NCBI RefSeq assembly: GCF_000371805.1
Contig: NZ_AQUK01000001.1
Coordinates: 942,268-1,006,267, forward strand
DNA length: 64,000 bases
Source: Methanocaldococcus villosus KIN24-T80
Lineage (GTDB): Archaea; AGJL01; Methanococci; Methanococcales; Methanocaldococcaceae
Reading direction: 5' to 3'
Made by a program: the position numbers and the translations under genes. Numbering within the stretch: the first letter of the stretch is position 1; each line of letters begins with the position of its first letter. The notes below the pieces were generated by a model that worked only from the letters and a program-made list of their open reading frames with translations, was not told the origin of the DNA and searched no databases. Below are positions 41,363-51,329 of the stretch, in pieces.

Positions 41363-41420
41363 GAGGGATGATGAAACATCGATGTGCTGATGTATATGAT
41401 GAACACGCCCTTCACTGACC
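41363..41420 (+). ncRNA. C/D box sRNA (2'-O-methylation guide)
   Basis: All four boxes are present in order: C ATGATGA (41368-41374), D' CTGA (41387-41390), C' ATGATGA (41396-41402) and D CTGA (41415-41418). Both guides are exactly 12 bases: AACATCGATGTG (41375-41386) and ACACGCCCTTCA (41403-41414). This spacing is standard for archaeal dual-guide sRNAs bound by L7Ae, Nop5 and fibrillarin. It lies in the 193-bp gap between the AK6-like kinase and rpl30e. Ends are estimated. Confidence 0.88.
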
Positions 41421-41496
41421 TAATTTTCTATGTATTTAAAATTTTTGTTATTTGTTTCTCTATTTATAATAAAAAATATAAGGGAGGGGTAATACT

Positions 41497-41802
41497 ATGG
41501 ATGTAAATAAAGCCATTAGAACCGCTGTAGATACAGGTAAGGTTATTCTTGGATCAAGAAGAACTTTAAAATATCTCAAACACGGGGAAGGTAAGCTTGT
41601 TATAATAGCAGGAAATGTTCCAAAAGAGTTGGAAGAAGATGTTAAGTATTATGCAAAACTCTCAAATATTCCTGTTTATCAGCATAATCTCACATCTCTT
41701 GAACTTGGTGCTGTTTGTGGTAAGCCTTTCCCTGTGTCAACACTCTTGATAATTGATGAGGGATTATCAAATATCATGGATGTTTTGAAAGGTGATGAAT
41801 AA
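41497..41802 (+). CDS. rpl30e: Ribosomal protein L30e
   Basis: A 101-residue large-subunit protein of the L7Ae/L30e fold. GKVILGSRRTLKYLKHGEGKLVIIAGN and the C-terminal SLELGAVCGKPFPVSTLLI block identify it. The ribosome binding site GGGAGGGGT is stronger and different from the usual GGTGA. It opens the translation operon and abuts nusA (shared base at 41802). Confidence 0.96.
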   Translation: MDVNKAIRTAVDTGKVILGSRRTLKYLKHGEGKLVIIAGNVPKELEEDVKYYAKLSNIPVYQHNLTSLELGAVCGKPFPVSTLLIIDEGLSNIMDVLKGDE

Positions 41803-42338
41803 TGGGAAAGCTTAGATTAACTACTGAAGAGATTATGAAAATGGGATTTTTTGAAAAAATTGCTAATGTTCCTATTTTAGATTGTGTAATTACTGATGAG
41901 AGAGTAGCTTTTATTGTAAAAGAAGGTGATATTGGAGCAGCTATAGGAAAGGGAGGAGAACACGTTAAAGAAGCTGAAGAAAAGTTTGGTAAAAAGGTAG
42001 ATATTATAGAATATTCAAATGATTGGAGAAAATTTATTAGGAATATTTTTGCTCCAATAAAGTTAGATGATGTTTGGGTTAAAAGAGTAGGAAAGGATGT
42101 TGTAGCTTTTATAAAAATTAGTCCAAAAGTTAGAAAAGCTGTTTTTGGAGAAAAAGGAAAAAACTTAGAAAGAGCTTTAAATATATTAAAGAGACATACA
42201 AAAATAACAAAAATAAAAGTTATTATTAATGAAAAACAACAACAAAAAGTTAACAGAAATATAAAGAAAGAAGGGAAAGATATAAAAGAAGAAGGGAATA
42301 TTAATAATACATCACAATTAGCTGAGGCACAAAACTGA
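41802..42338 (+). CDS. nusA: NusA-like transcription/RNA-binding protein
   Basis: Archaeal NusA consists only of two KH domains, here about residues 30-80 ([23 protein letters not shown]) and 95-150 ([13 protein letters not shown]). Bacterial S1 and polymerase-binding parts are absent. The last 30 residues are a charged, low-complexity tail. Its place between L30e and S12 is conserved in euryarchaea. Exact role in archaeal termination is not settled. Confidence 0.92.
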   Translation: MGKLRLTTEEIMKMGFFEKIANVPILDCVITDERVAFIVKEGDIGAAIGKGGEHVKEAEEKFGKKVDIIEYSNDWRKFIRNIFAPIKLDDVWVKRVGKDVVAFIKISPKVRKAVFGEKGKNLERALNILKRHTKITKIKVIINEKQQQKVNRNIKKEGKDIKEEGNINNTSQLAEAQN

Positions 42339-42349
42339 AGGTGATAATA

Positions 42350-42796
42350 ATGAGTGGTAGTAAGTCACCAAGAGGAGAATTTGCTGGTAGAAAATTAAGA
42401 TTAAAAAGAAAATGGTGCAGATGGCATGATTATAGATATGTTAAAAGAGTTTTAAGATTAAAAGAGAAATATGATCCATTAGAAGGAGCTCCTATGGCTA
42501 GAGGTATTGTTATTGAAAAAGTTGGTTTAGAAGCAAAACAGCCAAATTCTGGGATTAGGAAGTGTGTAAGAGTTCAACTAATTAAAAATGGTAGGGTTGT
42601 TACTGCATTCTGTCCTGGAAACAGAGCTATAACTTTTATAGATGAACACGATGAAGTTATAATAGAGGGTATTGGTGGACCTAAAGGGCCAAGAGCTAAA
42701 GGGGATATTCCTGGGGTTAAATATAAAGTAATTATGGTTGGTAAGAACTCATTAAAAGAATTGGTTAGAGGAAGACAGGAAAAAATTAAGAGATAA
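42350..42796 (+). CDS. rps12: Ribosomal protein S12
   Basis: The decoding-centre protein S12 (uS12), 148 residues. The universal block [19 protein letters not shown] and the following TAFCPGN are present. ATG 42350 has GGTGA five bases upstream; GTG 42341 is rejected. The archaeal N-terminal extension [13 protein letters not shown] is present. S7 follows 12 bp later. Confidence 0.97.
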   Translation: MSGSKSPRGEFAGRKLRLKRKWCRWHDYRYVKRVLRLKEKYDPLEGAPMARGIVIEKVGLEAKQPNSGIRKCVRVQLIKNGRVVTAFCPGNRAITFIDEHDEVIIEGIGGPKGPRAKGDIPGVKYKVIMVGKNSLKELVRGRQEKIKR

Positions 42797-42808
42797 AAAG
42801 GTGAAAAT

Positions 42809-43384
42809 ATGGAATTGGATGAAATTAAGATATTTGGAAAGTGGAGTACAAAAGATGTTGTTGTTAGGGATCCAGGTTTAAGGAATTATATTAATTTAAC
42901 ACCTATTTATGTTCCACATACTGCAGGAAGATTCACAAAGAGACAGTTTGAAAAGCATAAAATGAATATTGTTGAGAGATTAGTTAATAAAGTTATGAGA
43001 AGAGAGGAAAATACAGGAAAAAAATTAAAGGCTTTAAAAATTGTTGAGGAAGCATTTGAAATTATTGAAAAGAGGACAAAACAAAATCCAATCCAAGTTT
43101 TAGTAGATGCTATTGAAAATGCTGGTCCAAGAGAAGATACAACAAGGATTCAGTATGGGGGAATTATATATTTACAATCTGTAGATTGTTCCTCCTCCAG
43201 GAGAGTTGATGTAGCATTAAGAAACATAGCCTTAGGAGCTTATATGAAAGCCCATAAGAGTAAAACACCTATTGAAGTAGCTTTAGCTGAAGAAATAATA
43301 GCAGCTGCTAAAGGAGATATACAAAAGAGCTATGCTGTTAGAAAGAAAGAAGAAACAGAAAGAGTTGCTCAATCTGCAAGATAA
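42809..43384 (+). CDS. rps7: Ribosomal protein S7
   Basis: uS7, which nucleates the small-subunit head. The blocks [24 protein letters not shown] and [13 protein letters not shown] are diagnostic. Length 191 includes an archaeal N-terminal extension and a normal C-terminus. Order S12-S7-EF2 is the archaeal str operon. Confidence 0.97.
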   Translation: MELDEIKIFGKWSTKDVVVRDPGLRNYINLTPIYVPHTAGRFTKRQFEKHKMNIVERLVNKVMRREENTGKKLKALKIVEEAFEIIEKRTKQNPIQVLVDAIENAGPREDTTRIQYGGIIYLQSVDCSSSRRVDVALRNIALGAYMKAHKSKTPIEVALAEEIIAAAKGDIQKSYAVRKKEETERVAQSAR

Positions 43385-43412
43385 ATTCATAAATTTTTAA
43401 GGTGAATAGGAT

Positions 43413-45593
43413 ATGGGAAAAAGAGCAAAAATGATTGCTAAGATTAAAGAATTAATGGAAAAGTACGACAGAATAAGAAATATTGGAATATGTGCTCATA
43501 TTGATCATGGGAAGACTACATTATCAGACAACCTCTTAGCAGGAGCAGGAATGATTTCAAAAGAGTTAGCAGGAGAGCAATTAGCATTAGACTTTGATGA
43601 AGAAGAGGCTAAAAGAGGAATAACAATATTTGCTGCTAACGTTTCAATGGTTCATAACTATGAAGGAAAAGATTACTTAATTAACTTAATTGATACTCCA
43701 GGACACGTTGATTTTGGTGGGGATGTTACAAGAGCAATGAGAGCTATTGATGGGGCAATAGTGGTTGTCTGTGCAGTTGAAGGAGTTATGCCACAAACAG
43801 AAACTGTTTTAAGACAGGCATTAAGAGAGAGAGTTAAACCTGTATTATTCATTAATAAAGTAGACAGACTTATAAATGAGTTAAAATTAACTCCTGAAGA
43901 GTTACAAGCAAGGTTTATAAAAATAATTACAGATGTTAATAACTTAATAAAGAAAATGGCTCCTGAAGAATTTAAAGACAAGTGGTTGGTTAAAGTTGAA
44001 GATGGAAGTGTTGCATTTGGTTCAGCCTATCACAAGTGGGCTATATCTGTCCCATTTATGAAGAAAAGTGGAATAACATTCAAAGATATTATTGAATATT
44101 GTAATCAAGATAGACAAAGAGAATTAGCTGAAAAGGCTCCATTACATGAAGTTGTTTTAGATATGGTAATTAAACATCTCCCTAGCCCATCAGAAGCTCA
44201 GAAATACAGAATACCTCACCTATGGAAAGGAGATATTAATTCAGATGTAGGAAAGGCTATGCTAAACTGTGACCCTAATGGACCTTTAGCTGGAGTTGTA
44301 ACAAAAATTATTATGGATAAACACGCAGGAGCTGTTTCAGTTTGTAGATTATTCAGTGGTAGAATTAAACAAGGTATGGAAGTTTATATGGTTAATGCTC
44401 AGCAAAAAGCAAAGGTTCAGCAAGTAGCTGTCTTTATGGGTCCAGAGAGAATTCCTGTTGATAGTATAGCTGCAGGAAATATTTGTGCAATAGTTGGATT
44501 GAAAGAAGCTTCTGCTGGAGAGACTATCTGCTCTCCAGATAAGATAATAGAGCCATTTGAAGCTATTAAACACATAAGCGAGCCTGTTATTACAGTTGCT
44601 ATTGAAGCTAAGAATACAAAAGATCTACCAAAATTAATAGAAGTTTTAAGACAAATAGCAAGAGAAGATCCAACAGTAAGAGTTGAAATTAATGAAGAGA
44701 CTGGAGAACACTTGTTAAGTGGGATGGGAGAGCTACATATTGAAATTATAACAAAACTAAAAATAGAGAGAGATGCAGGAATTCCTGTTGAAGTAGGGCA
44801 ACCAATAGTTGTTTATAGAGAAACTGTAACAAAACCATCTCCAATAATTGAGAGTAAATCTCCAAACAAACACAATAAGATTTACTTAATGGTTGAACCA
44901 TTAGAAGAGGGAGTTTTACAAGCATATAAAGAAGGTAGATTAAGCAATATTGATTTTAAGAAAAAACCTGATGATAAAACAGTTGAGGAGCTAATAAAGG
45001 CTGGAATGGATCCAGAAGAGGCTAGAAGGGTTATATCTATATATGAAGGAAATGTTTTAGTTAATATGACAAGGGGTATTGTGCACTTTGATGAGGTTAG
45101 AGAGCTTTTAATTCAAGGGTTTAAAGAAGCTATGAATAATGGACCTTTAGCTGCTGAGAAATGTCAAGGAGTTAAAGTTAAGATTATGGATCTAGTATTA
45201 CACGAGGATGCTATACACAGAGGTCCTGCTCAAATGATTCCTGCAATGAGGTTTGGAATTAGAGAGGCAATGATGCAGGCAGAACCTGTATTATTAGAAC
45301 CAATGCAAATGGTTTATATAAGCACTCCTCAAGATTACATGGGAGCAGCAATGAGAGAGATAAGCAACAGAAGAGGACAAATATTAGATATGGAACAAGA
45401 AGGAGACATGGCAATTATAAAAGCAAAATGTCCTGTTGCAGAAATGTTTGGATTTGCTGGTGCTATTAGAGGAGCTACTCAAGGTAGATGTTTATGGAGT
45501 TTAGAGTTTGCAGGATATGAGAGAGTTCCAAGAGAAATGCAAGATCAACTAATTAGGCAAATAAGAGAAAGAAAAGGTTTAAAAGTTGAATAA
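43413..45593 (+). CDS. fusA: Elongation factor 2
   Basis: The translocase GTPase, 726 residues. G1 [10 protein letters not shown], switch I RGITI, G3 DTPGHVDF and G4 NKVDR are all clear. His602 in DAIHRGPAQ is the diphthamide site. The start ATG 43413 follows GGTGAATAGGAT. The EF-1 alpha gene does not follow; instead a convergent gene for the diphthamide ligase abuts with no spacing. Confidence 0.98.
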   Translation: MGKRAKMIAKIKELMEKYDRIRNIGICAHIDHGKTTLSDNLLAGAGMISKELAGEQLALDFDEEEAKRGITIFAANVSMVHNYEGKDYLINLIDTPGHVDFGGDVTRAMRAIDGAIVVVCAVEGVMPQTETVLRQALRERVKPVLFINKVDRLINELKLTPEELQARFIKIITDVNNLIKKMAPEEFKDKWLVKVEDGSVAFGSAYHKWAISVPFMKKSGITFKDIIEYCNQDRQRELAEKAPLHEVVLDMVIKHLPSPSEAQKYRIPHLWKGDINSDVGKAMLNCDPNGPLAGVVTKIIMDKHAGAVSVCRLFSGRIKQGMEVYMVNAQQKAKVQQVAVFMGPERIPVDSIAAGNICAIVGLKEASAGETICSPDKIIEPFEAIKHISEPVITVAIEAKNTKDLPKLIEVLRQIAREDPTVRVEINEETGEHLLSGMGELHIEIITKLKIERDAGIPVEVGQPIVVYRETVTKPSPIIESKSPNKHNKIYLMVEPLEEGVLQAYKEGRLSNIDFKKKPDDKTVEELIKAGMDPEEARRVISIYEGNVLVNMTRGIVHFDEVRELLIQGFKEAMNNGPLAAEKCQGVKVKIMDLVLHEDAIHRGPAQMIPAMRFGIREAMMQAEPVLLEPMQMVYISTPQDYMGAAMREISNRRGQILDMEQEGDMAIIKAKCPVAEMFGFAGAIRGATQGRCLWSLEFAGYERVPREMQDQLIRQIRERKGLKVE

Positions 45594-46265
45594 TTATTCT
45601 TTTTTTACTAATTTAGCTTTTTTAATGTGATAAACTCCCCAAGTTTCATGCCATTCAATTTCTGCTTCTTCAATAACAATCCTTTTTTTAAATACCGGAG
45701 AATCCAAAACAAAAGTCTCAGCTTCTCCTCCTTCAAAAGCTTTATGTATTCCATATTTATTACATATATCTATTAGTTTATCTATATTATCTTCATTAAT
45801 TACCTTACCTAACCATTCTTTTCCTAAACCGTATGCATAAACTCCTACAATAATAACTTCAAACAACTTAGAGGTCTCTCTTAAAATCCACTCAGGATCT
45901 TTTCCCCATAATGGAGCAAGAGATTTTATTTTTAACTCCTCACATATTTTATCTATTCTAGATTTTTGATACACACTTGCTACGGCTCCAGTGACTACTG
46001 CATCTATATCAAGCTCTTTCAAACCTTCTTTTAGATCTTCTACCTCTTTTTCTTTTTCTCCTTTAGTGTAAATTTTAATTAAAGGAATTCCTGAAGCTTT
46101 AGAAGATAAATTTGTTAAATGAACATTTGGAATGTGAAACATGTAACTCTCTTTATTTTCACTCTCAACATTAACTAAATATTTAACATTATGTCCCATT
46201 TTTATAGCCCAATATAAAGCATAGTTTGAATCTTTCCCTCCAGAATAGAGAACAGCTACATCCAT
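45594..46265 (-). CDS. dph6: Diphthine-ammonia ligase Dph6
   Basis: An ATP-pyrophosphatase that amidates diphthine on EF-2 to diphthamide, the last step of that modification. YSGGKDS at residues 7-13 is the PP-loop and FEGGEAET is the second family motif. Length 223. The eukaryotic C-terminal YjgF domains are absent, as usual in archaea. It faces fusA, the gene for its substrate, tail to tail. Confidence 0.88.
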   Translation of the reverse strand: MDVAVLYSGGKDSNYALYWAIKMGHNVKYLVNVESENKESYMFHIPNVHLTNLSSKASGIPLIKIYTKGEKEKEVEDLKEGLKELDIDAVVTGAVASVYQKSRIDKICEELKIKSLAPLWGKDPEWILRETSKLFEVIIVGVYAYGLGKEWLGKVINEDNIDKLIDICNKYGIHKAFEGGEAETFVLDSPVFKKRIVIEEAEIEWHETWGVYHIKKAKLVKKE

Positions 46266-46266
46266 T

Positions 46267-47169
46267 TTACATTCCTCTTTGTAATTCTTTAATAATATTT
46301 GCCATAGCTATACATCCATCTCCTACAGCTTTAGCTACTTGCATAACCCCTCCTCTAACATCTCCTACAGCATAAATACCATTAACACTAGTTTTACAGT
46401 TTTCATCTGTAATAACAAAACCATTTTTATCAAGCTCAACTACGCCTTTTAAAAAATCTGTGTTTGGTACATGTCCATAGCTAATAAATATACCATCAGC
46501 TTTAATAATTTTCTCCTCTCCATTAACTCTTATCTTCACCCCTTCAGCTCTCTCATCTCCAACAATTTCTAATATTTCAGCATTGTATATAATTTCAATA
46601 TTTTTAGCTTCTTTTAACCTATCAAACATAATAGGTTCTGCTGCCTTTAACTCTTTTTTATCTGTTATTAGTATCACTCTCTTAGCTATATCTTTTAAGT
46701 TAATAGCACTCATTATAGCAGGAGTATCTCTACCTAAAACAATAACATCTTTATTTAAATAGAAAAATGCATCACACATTGTACAATAACTAACACCTTT
46801 CCCAATAAACTTATCTTCATTGATGTTCAATTTTTTTGCTCTAGTTCCTGTAGCAATTACTATTTTCTTAGTTATATATTGACTTTTCTTTGTAATTACC
46901 TTAAAATATCCATTCTCTTTTTCAATCTTTACCACTTCATCATATATTATTGGTAGTTTAAATTTTTCAGCATGTTTTCTAAATCTCTCAGCTAATTCAT
47001 ATCCTCTTATCTCCTCAAATCCCAAATAATTTTCAACTATTCCAGCTTCAGCTATTCTACCCCCAGGGTTCTCTTTTTCTATACATATAGCTTTGAGCTT
47101 ACCTCTCATAGCATACACTCCAGCAGAAAGACCAGCAGGACCAGCACCAATTATAATAACATCATACAT
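46267..47169 (-). CDS. trxB: Thioredoxin reductase, probably F420-dependent (DFTR-type)
   Basis: A FAD flavoprotein, 300 residues, with N-terminal [10 protein letters not shown], the redox CTMC in [10 protein letters not shown], and the FAD-binding [11 protein letters not shown] near the end. The second Rossmann motif reads [12 protein letters not shown] with no arginine-rich NADPH signature. This resembles the M. jannaschii enzyme shown to use F420H2. ATG 47169 is chosen, with GGTG upstream; longer starts would overlap the next gene. It lies 1 bp from dph6. Confidence 0.85.
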   Translation of the reverse strand: MYDVIIIGAGPAGLSAGVYAMRGKLKAICIEKENPGGRIAEAGIVENYLGFEEIRGYELAERFRKHAEKFKLPIIYDEVVKIEKENGYFKVITKKSQYITKKIVIATGTRAKKLNINEDKFIGKGVSYCTMCDAFFYLNKDVIVLGRDTPAIMSAINLKDIAKRVILITDKKELKAAEPIMFDRLKEAKNIEIIYNAEILEIVGDERAEGVKIRVNGEEKIIKADGIFISYGHVPNTDFLKGVVELDKNGFVITDENCKTSVNGIYAVGDVRGGVMQVAKAVGDGCIAMANIIKELQRGM

Positions 47170-48208
47170 AATTACACCTTTTAATAGCATCTACTACAGC
47201 ATTAATTATATATTCATCACTTAACCTTTCAGCATCATTTGAAAATAAATCTATTCTCAAATTTCTACTAGATCCTGGAGCACCAAAAACCAATATTGTT
47301 AATATTCCATACTTTTCTAATAAATAAAAACCTACTTCTTCATTCACATCTTTAACTACAAAACCTGTAGCAGTCCTTTCATAATTAACATCTAGTTCAT
47401 CTAATTTAGACAAATCTAAATTTTTTGCTCTATTAAACACTTTTTTTAGATGATCTAAATTAAATTTTTCTAATGCCCTATAAATACCAGCTAATATAGG
47501 TGGCTGAGCTTCCAAACCATATTTCAATGCTGTTATATATATTTCATCAACAATCTCCTTTTTTCCTGCTAAAAGGCCTGCCCTTGGGCCATGCATAAGT
47601 TTATCTGTACTTGTTACAACAAGATCTGCCCCTAGCTTTAAGGCAGGTGGCTGACCATATAGTAATCTAATCCTTGCTCCAGAAGCATCATCAACTAATA
47701 TAATAGCACTCTTCTCTTTAGCAATTTCTATAGCTTCTTTAAACAGCTCTAAGTTAATAACTTTTAAATCCATTGTAGTTCCTGTTATAACAGCTAAACT
47801 ATTCTCATTAGCTTTTTTTAATATATTTAAATTATCAGATTCTTCATAATACGCATTTACAATCTCAGCTGCTCTTCTTATAGATGGATGTCCAGGGAGT
47901 TCTGGAAGATAGTGATAAATATGCTTTGGTTTTAATGTTAGCACTGTAGCTAATATAGCTGATGTTGTTCTATTTAAGGCTATACATCTATCCCCTACTG
48001 ATCCTCCCAAATGTTTCAATCCCAAATCATTAACCTTCTCTAAAAAATATTGAGAACCAATATATGTTGTTAAAAGCTCCTTATCATTTTCCTCTATAAG
48101 AAACCCTCCAGATAACCCACTCAGATCATATAAATATTCTCTTCCTTTTTCATTTAAAATTTTTAAAATAAGCTTCTTAGCCCTTTCTAATCTTTCAATA
48201 TCTTTCAA
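47162..48208 (-). CDS. MJ0158-family PLP enzyme, SelA-related
   Basis: A pyridoxal-phosphate protein that resembles bacterial selenocysteine synthase SelA, but the archaeal family is not the Sec synthase and its role is unknown. The PLP lysine is in [13 protein letters not shown], preceded by LVDDASGAR. About 348 residues. A TTG at 48208 with GGTGG four bases upstream is taken as the start; an upstream TTG at 48232 would overlap the DUF2098 gene. It overlaps trxB by 8 bp. Confidence 0.8.
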   Translation of the reverse strand: MKDIERLERAKKLILKILNEKGREYLYDLSGLSGGFLIEENDKELLTTYIGSQYFLEKVNDLGLKHLGGSVGDRCIALNRTTSAILATVLTLKPKHIYHYLPELPGHPSIRRAAEIVNAYYEESDNLNILKKANENSLAVITGTTMDLKVINLELFKEAIEIAKEKSAIILVDDASGARIRLLYGQPPALKLGADLVVTSTDKLMHGPRAGLLAGKKEIVDEIYITALKYGLEAQPPILAGIYRALEKFNLDHLKKVFNRAKNLDLSKLDELDVNYERTATGFVVKDVNEEVGFYLLEKYGILTILVFGAPGSSRNLRIDLFSNDAERLSDEYIINAVVDAIKRCNYV

Positions 48209-48216
48209 AATCCCAC

Positions 48217-48465
48217 CTAACCTGCTCCACAAGCATCTCCATAATCTTTATCTTCCCAAATGTCCTCTTCCTCTTCTATTTCAATCTTTTTCTTCTCCTC
48301 TTTCTTGACATCTTTCTCATCTATTACTTTTAATAAATGTGGTCGATACATTAATCCATTATCTAAAACAACCCATAATCCATCATAGTCTTCTACAATA
48401 TCTACAACCTTTCCTTTAGTTCCAGTATTTATATACATCACATAATCTCCTATTTTAATATTCAT
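48217..48465 (-). CDS. DUF2098 family protein
   Basis: An 82-residue methanogen protein of unknown function. The first 50 residues form a KOW/SH3-like beta barrel ([20 protein letters not shown], then [12 protein letters not shown]). A very acidic stretch follows, and the protein ends in DACGAG with a single cysteine. ATG 48465 follows GGTGAAAATT. It precedes the MJ0158-family gene by 8 bp, and together they look like an operon with trxB and dph6. Confidence 0.72.
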   Translation of the reverse strand: MNIKIGDYVMYINTGTKGKVVDIVEDYDGLWVVLDNGLMYRPHLLKVIDEKDVKKEEKKKIEIEEEEDIWEDKDYGDACGAG

Positions 48466-48544
48466 AATTTTCACCAAAAATTAAACTCATATATATAAGG
48501 AAATATTATTAATGAATATTTAAATTTTGTCTTCAGTGATAAAT

Positions 48545-49066
48545 ATGGATAATAAAAAAATTAAAAAAATAGAATTATTATTTGAAAGTTTTCTATGGAA
48601 ATCAAAAGTAGTATCTATTTTAGCAGTTTTATTTAGTCTTTTGGGAGCTATAATGATATTTTTAATAGCAAGTTATGAAATAATAAGAATTTTCCCTAAA
48701 GTAATACTTTACTTATTTGGATATTATGTTAAAAATTTTCATGATCAGTTGATAGGTACAGTTATTAGTGCTATAGATTTATACTTAATAGCTATTGTAT
48801 TGCTGATATTTTCTTTTGGAATTTATGAGCTTTTCATTAGTAAAATAGATATTGCTGAATGTAGTGAGATAGGAAATAAGATACTAGTTATAAATAATTT
48901 AGATGATCTGAAAGATAAATTAGGGAAGGTTGTTATCTTAGCATTAATTGTTGGCATATTTAAAAAAATCCTTAGTATTGGAATAAAAAATACATTAGAT
49001 GTTTTACTCATGTCAATAAGTATAATAACTCTTTCAATCTCTCTCTATTATCTACATAAAAGGTGA
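48545..49066 (+). CDS. UPF0114 (YqhA-like) membrane protein
   Basis: A 173-residue inner membrane protein with four helices (about 22-47, 82-105, 122-140 and 148-168). The block VISAIDLYLIAIVLLIFSFGIYELFIS followed by KIDIAE matches the YqhA family. Function is unknown. ATG 48545 with GTGAT upstream. It overlaps or abuts glmM, whose start lies 6 bp downstream. Confidence 0.75.
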   Translation: MDNKKIKKIELLFESFLWKSKVVSILAVLFSLLGAIMIFLIASYEIIRIFPKVILYLFGYYVKNFHDQLIGTVISAIDLYLIAIVLLIFSFGIYELFISKIDIAECSEIGNKILVINNLDDLKDKLGKVVILALIVGIFKKILSIGIKNTLDVLLMSISIITLSISLYYLHKR

Positions 49067-49071
49067 TTAAA

Positions 49072-50397
49072 ATGAAACTTTTTGGAACATCAGGAATTAG
49101 GATGAGAAATCTCTCCCCAAAAATAGCCTATAAAGTGGGTTCTGCATTAGTAAGTTTAGGGTATGAAGATATAGTTATAGCTAAAGATACAAGAACTACA
49201 GGAAAATTGATAGAGTCGGCAATTATAGCAGGAATATTAAATTCTGGAGGAGAGGTTACAAAAATAGGTATAGCCCCAACACCAGTTTTAGGTTTCAATA
49301 GTAGAGAGTATGATGCAGGAGTTATGATAACAGCTTCACACAATCCACCTGAATATAATGGAATAAAAATGTTTAATAAAAATGGAGTAGCATTTAATAA
49401 ATATGAGGAGGAAAAAATAGAAAGGGTAATATTTGATAATAATTTAAAGTATGTTAATTGGAATGAAGTTGGAGAAGTTTTTGATGACAGTAAAGCAATA
49501 AAAAGATATAGAGATTTTATTTTAAATAATGTGGATTTGGAAAAAAGCTATAATGTTGTTGTAGATTGTGCTAATGGAGCAGGATGTTTAGTTTCACCCT
49601 ATCTTTTAGCTGATTTAAATTGTAAAGTTATATCCCTTAACAGCCACATAGATGGAAGATTCTCTGGAAGATTACCAGAACCTGATGAGAAAAATTTAAA
49701 GGAAACAATGAAAGTTGTTGAAGCTTTGGGTTATATTGGTATAGCTCATGATGGTGATGCAGATAGGGCTGTAATAATAGATGAAAAAGGTAGGTTAGCT
49801 GACTTTGATAAAATTTTGGCATTATTTTGTAACTACATAGTAGAAAAAACTAAGACTAAAAAAATTGTAACTACAATAGATGCATCCATGATAATTGATG
49901 AAATTTTAGATGGTAAAGCTGAAGTTATAAGGACAAAAGTTGGAGATGTTTTTGTTGCTGAAAAGATGTTAGAAGAGGGGGCAGTATTTGGTGGAGAACC
50001 ATCAGGAACTTGGATACATGGGGATATTCATTTAACACCTGATGGAATATTAACAGGGTTGAGAGTTTTAGAAATGTTAGATTACTATGATGAAAAACTC
50101 TACAAGCTTTTAGATAGATTACCAAGCTATTTTAACATAAGGGAAAAATTACCATGTAAAGAAGAAGATAAAGTAAAAGTTATAAATTATATTATTGAAA
50201 AAGGAGAAGAAGTTTTTAAAACTAAGCCAGAAACTGTTGATGGAGTGAGATTTAATTTAGAAGATGGTTGGATATTGATAAGACCTTCAGGAACTGAGGA
50301 GTTTATAAGAATAAGAGTTGAAGCTAAGAGTAGAGAGAAAGCTGAAGAACTATTAGATAAAGGAGTTAAGTTAGTTAAAGAAGCTTTAAAGGTATAA
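49072..50397 (+). CDS. glmM: Phosphoglucosamine mutase / phosphohexomutase GlmM
   Basis: Converts glucosamine 6-phosphate to the 1-phosphate for UDP-N-acetylglucosamine. Phosphoserine Ser89 is in TASHNPPEYNG, the metal loop is DGDADRAV, the sugar loop GEPSGTWIHGD and the phosphate-binding RPSGTEEFIRIR. Length 441 is right. The start ATG 49072 has GGTGA five bases upstream. The next gene follows 2 bp later. Confidence 0.93.
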   Translation: MKLFGTSGIRMRNLSPKIAYKVGSALVSLGYEDIVIAKDTRTTGKLIESAIIAGILNSGGEVTKIGIAPTPVLGFNSREYDAGVMITASHNPPEYNGIKMFNKNGVAFNKYEEEKIERVIFDNNLKYVNWNEVGEVFDDSKAIKRYRDFILNNVDLEKSYNVVVDCANGAGCLVSPYLLADLNCKVISLNSHIDGRFSGRLPEPDEKNLKETMKVVEALGYIGIAHDGDADRAVIIDEKGRLADFDKILALFCNYIVEKTKTKKIVTTIDASMIIDEILDGKAEVIRTKVGDVFVAEKMLEEGAVFGGEPSGTWIHGDIHLTPDGILTGLRVLEMLDYYDEKLYKLLDRLPSYFNIREKLPCKEEDKVKVINYIIEKGEEVFKTKPETVDGVRFNLEDGWILIRPSGTEEFIRIRVEAKSREKAEELLDKGVKLVKEALKV

Positions 50398-50399
50398 TT

Positions 50400-51329
50400 A
50401 TGAAACTGGGACTGTTTATAAAAATTGTTATTCTACTTTTTTTAATAACATTGCTAATGTATTTATTAAACCTCTACACCTATATCTCAATAATTTTGAG
50501 TTATAAAGAGCAGATAATTATCATAGGCATTATTATAATCTCTGCTATGATCTTAATTGATGTGTGCTCAGAGTTGATAGATAAATATTCAAAAAATAGA
50601 GATATAGGGGAGGTGCTTACACTTAAGATTTTAGTAAAATATTTCATATATCTTATAACTTTTTTGTTAATAATAGCTGTTTTCTATAAAAATACACCAT
50701 CTCTGTTCGTTTCCTTGGGGCTGATTGGTGCTGCTATAACATATGCCCTACAAAGGCCTATATTAAACTTAGCTGGATGGATGATTATTGTTTTTACAAG
50801 AACAATAAAGATTGGGGATAGGGTGGCTATAAAAGATGTAGGAATTGGAGATGTGTTTAACATTGATATGCAACACATATATATAAGGGAGCTTGATAAT
50901 CTATTAGATCCTACTGGAAGAGTTTTAATTGTTCCAAATTCATACATATTTGATAGAACTATTGTTAATTTTACAAAAGGTACTTCTTATATTTGGGATC
51001 GTTTAGAGGTTCATTTTACATATGATAGTAATTTAAAGAAAATAGAAGAGATAGTCTTTTCTTCAGCTTATGATGTTGTAGGAAAAACAATGGAAGAACA
51101 GTATAAAAAGTGGATTAAAAATAGATATATCTTAACTGGATTTTTAAAGGATAAGCCAATAATAAGGATAAAATTAACAAGATCTAGCATAGCTGTAAGA
51201 GTTCTCTATTTAGTTGATACTTTTGAAAAAGCCAGTGTTAAAACTGAAATATATAAAAGGATTATAGAGAGAGTTAAAAAGGAAGAAGATGTATCTTTGG
51301 CTTATCCACATATTAAGGTAGTGAAATAA
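50400..51329 (+). CDS. MscS-family mechanosensitive ion channel
   Basis: A membrane channel that opens on osmotic downshock. Helices lie near residues 5-27, 38-58, 75-95 and 100-125. The pore helix LFVSLGLIGAAITYALQ and the beta domain IKIGDRVAI and VPNSYIFDRTIVNFTKG are MscS-like. Length 309. The stop TAA shares a base with the priL ATG, so it is coupled with replication genes; this order is known from M. jannaschii. Confidence 0.88.
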   Translation: MKLGLFIKIVILLFLITLLMYLLNLYTYISIILSYKEQIIIIGIIIISAMILIDVCSELIDKYSKNRDIGEVLTLKILVKYFIYLITFLLIIAVFYKNTPSLFVSLGLIGAAITYALQRPILNLAGWMIIVFTRTIKIGDRVAIKDVGIGDVFNIDMQHIYIRELDNLLDPTGRVLIVPNSYIFDRTIVNFTKGTSYIWDRLEVHFTYDSNLKKIEEIVFSSAYDVVGKTMEEQYKKWIKNRYILTGFLKDKPIIRIKLTRSSIAVRVLYLVDTFEKASVKTEIYKRIIERVKKEEDVSLAYPHIKVVK

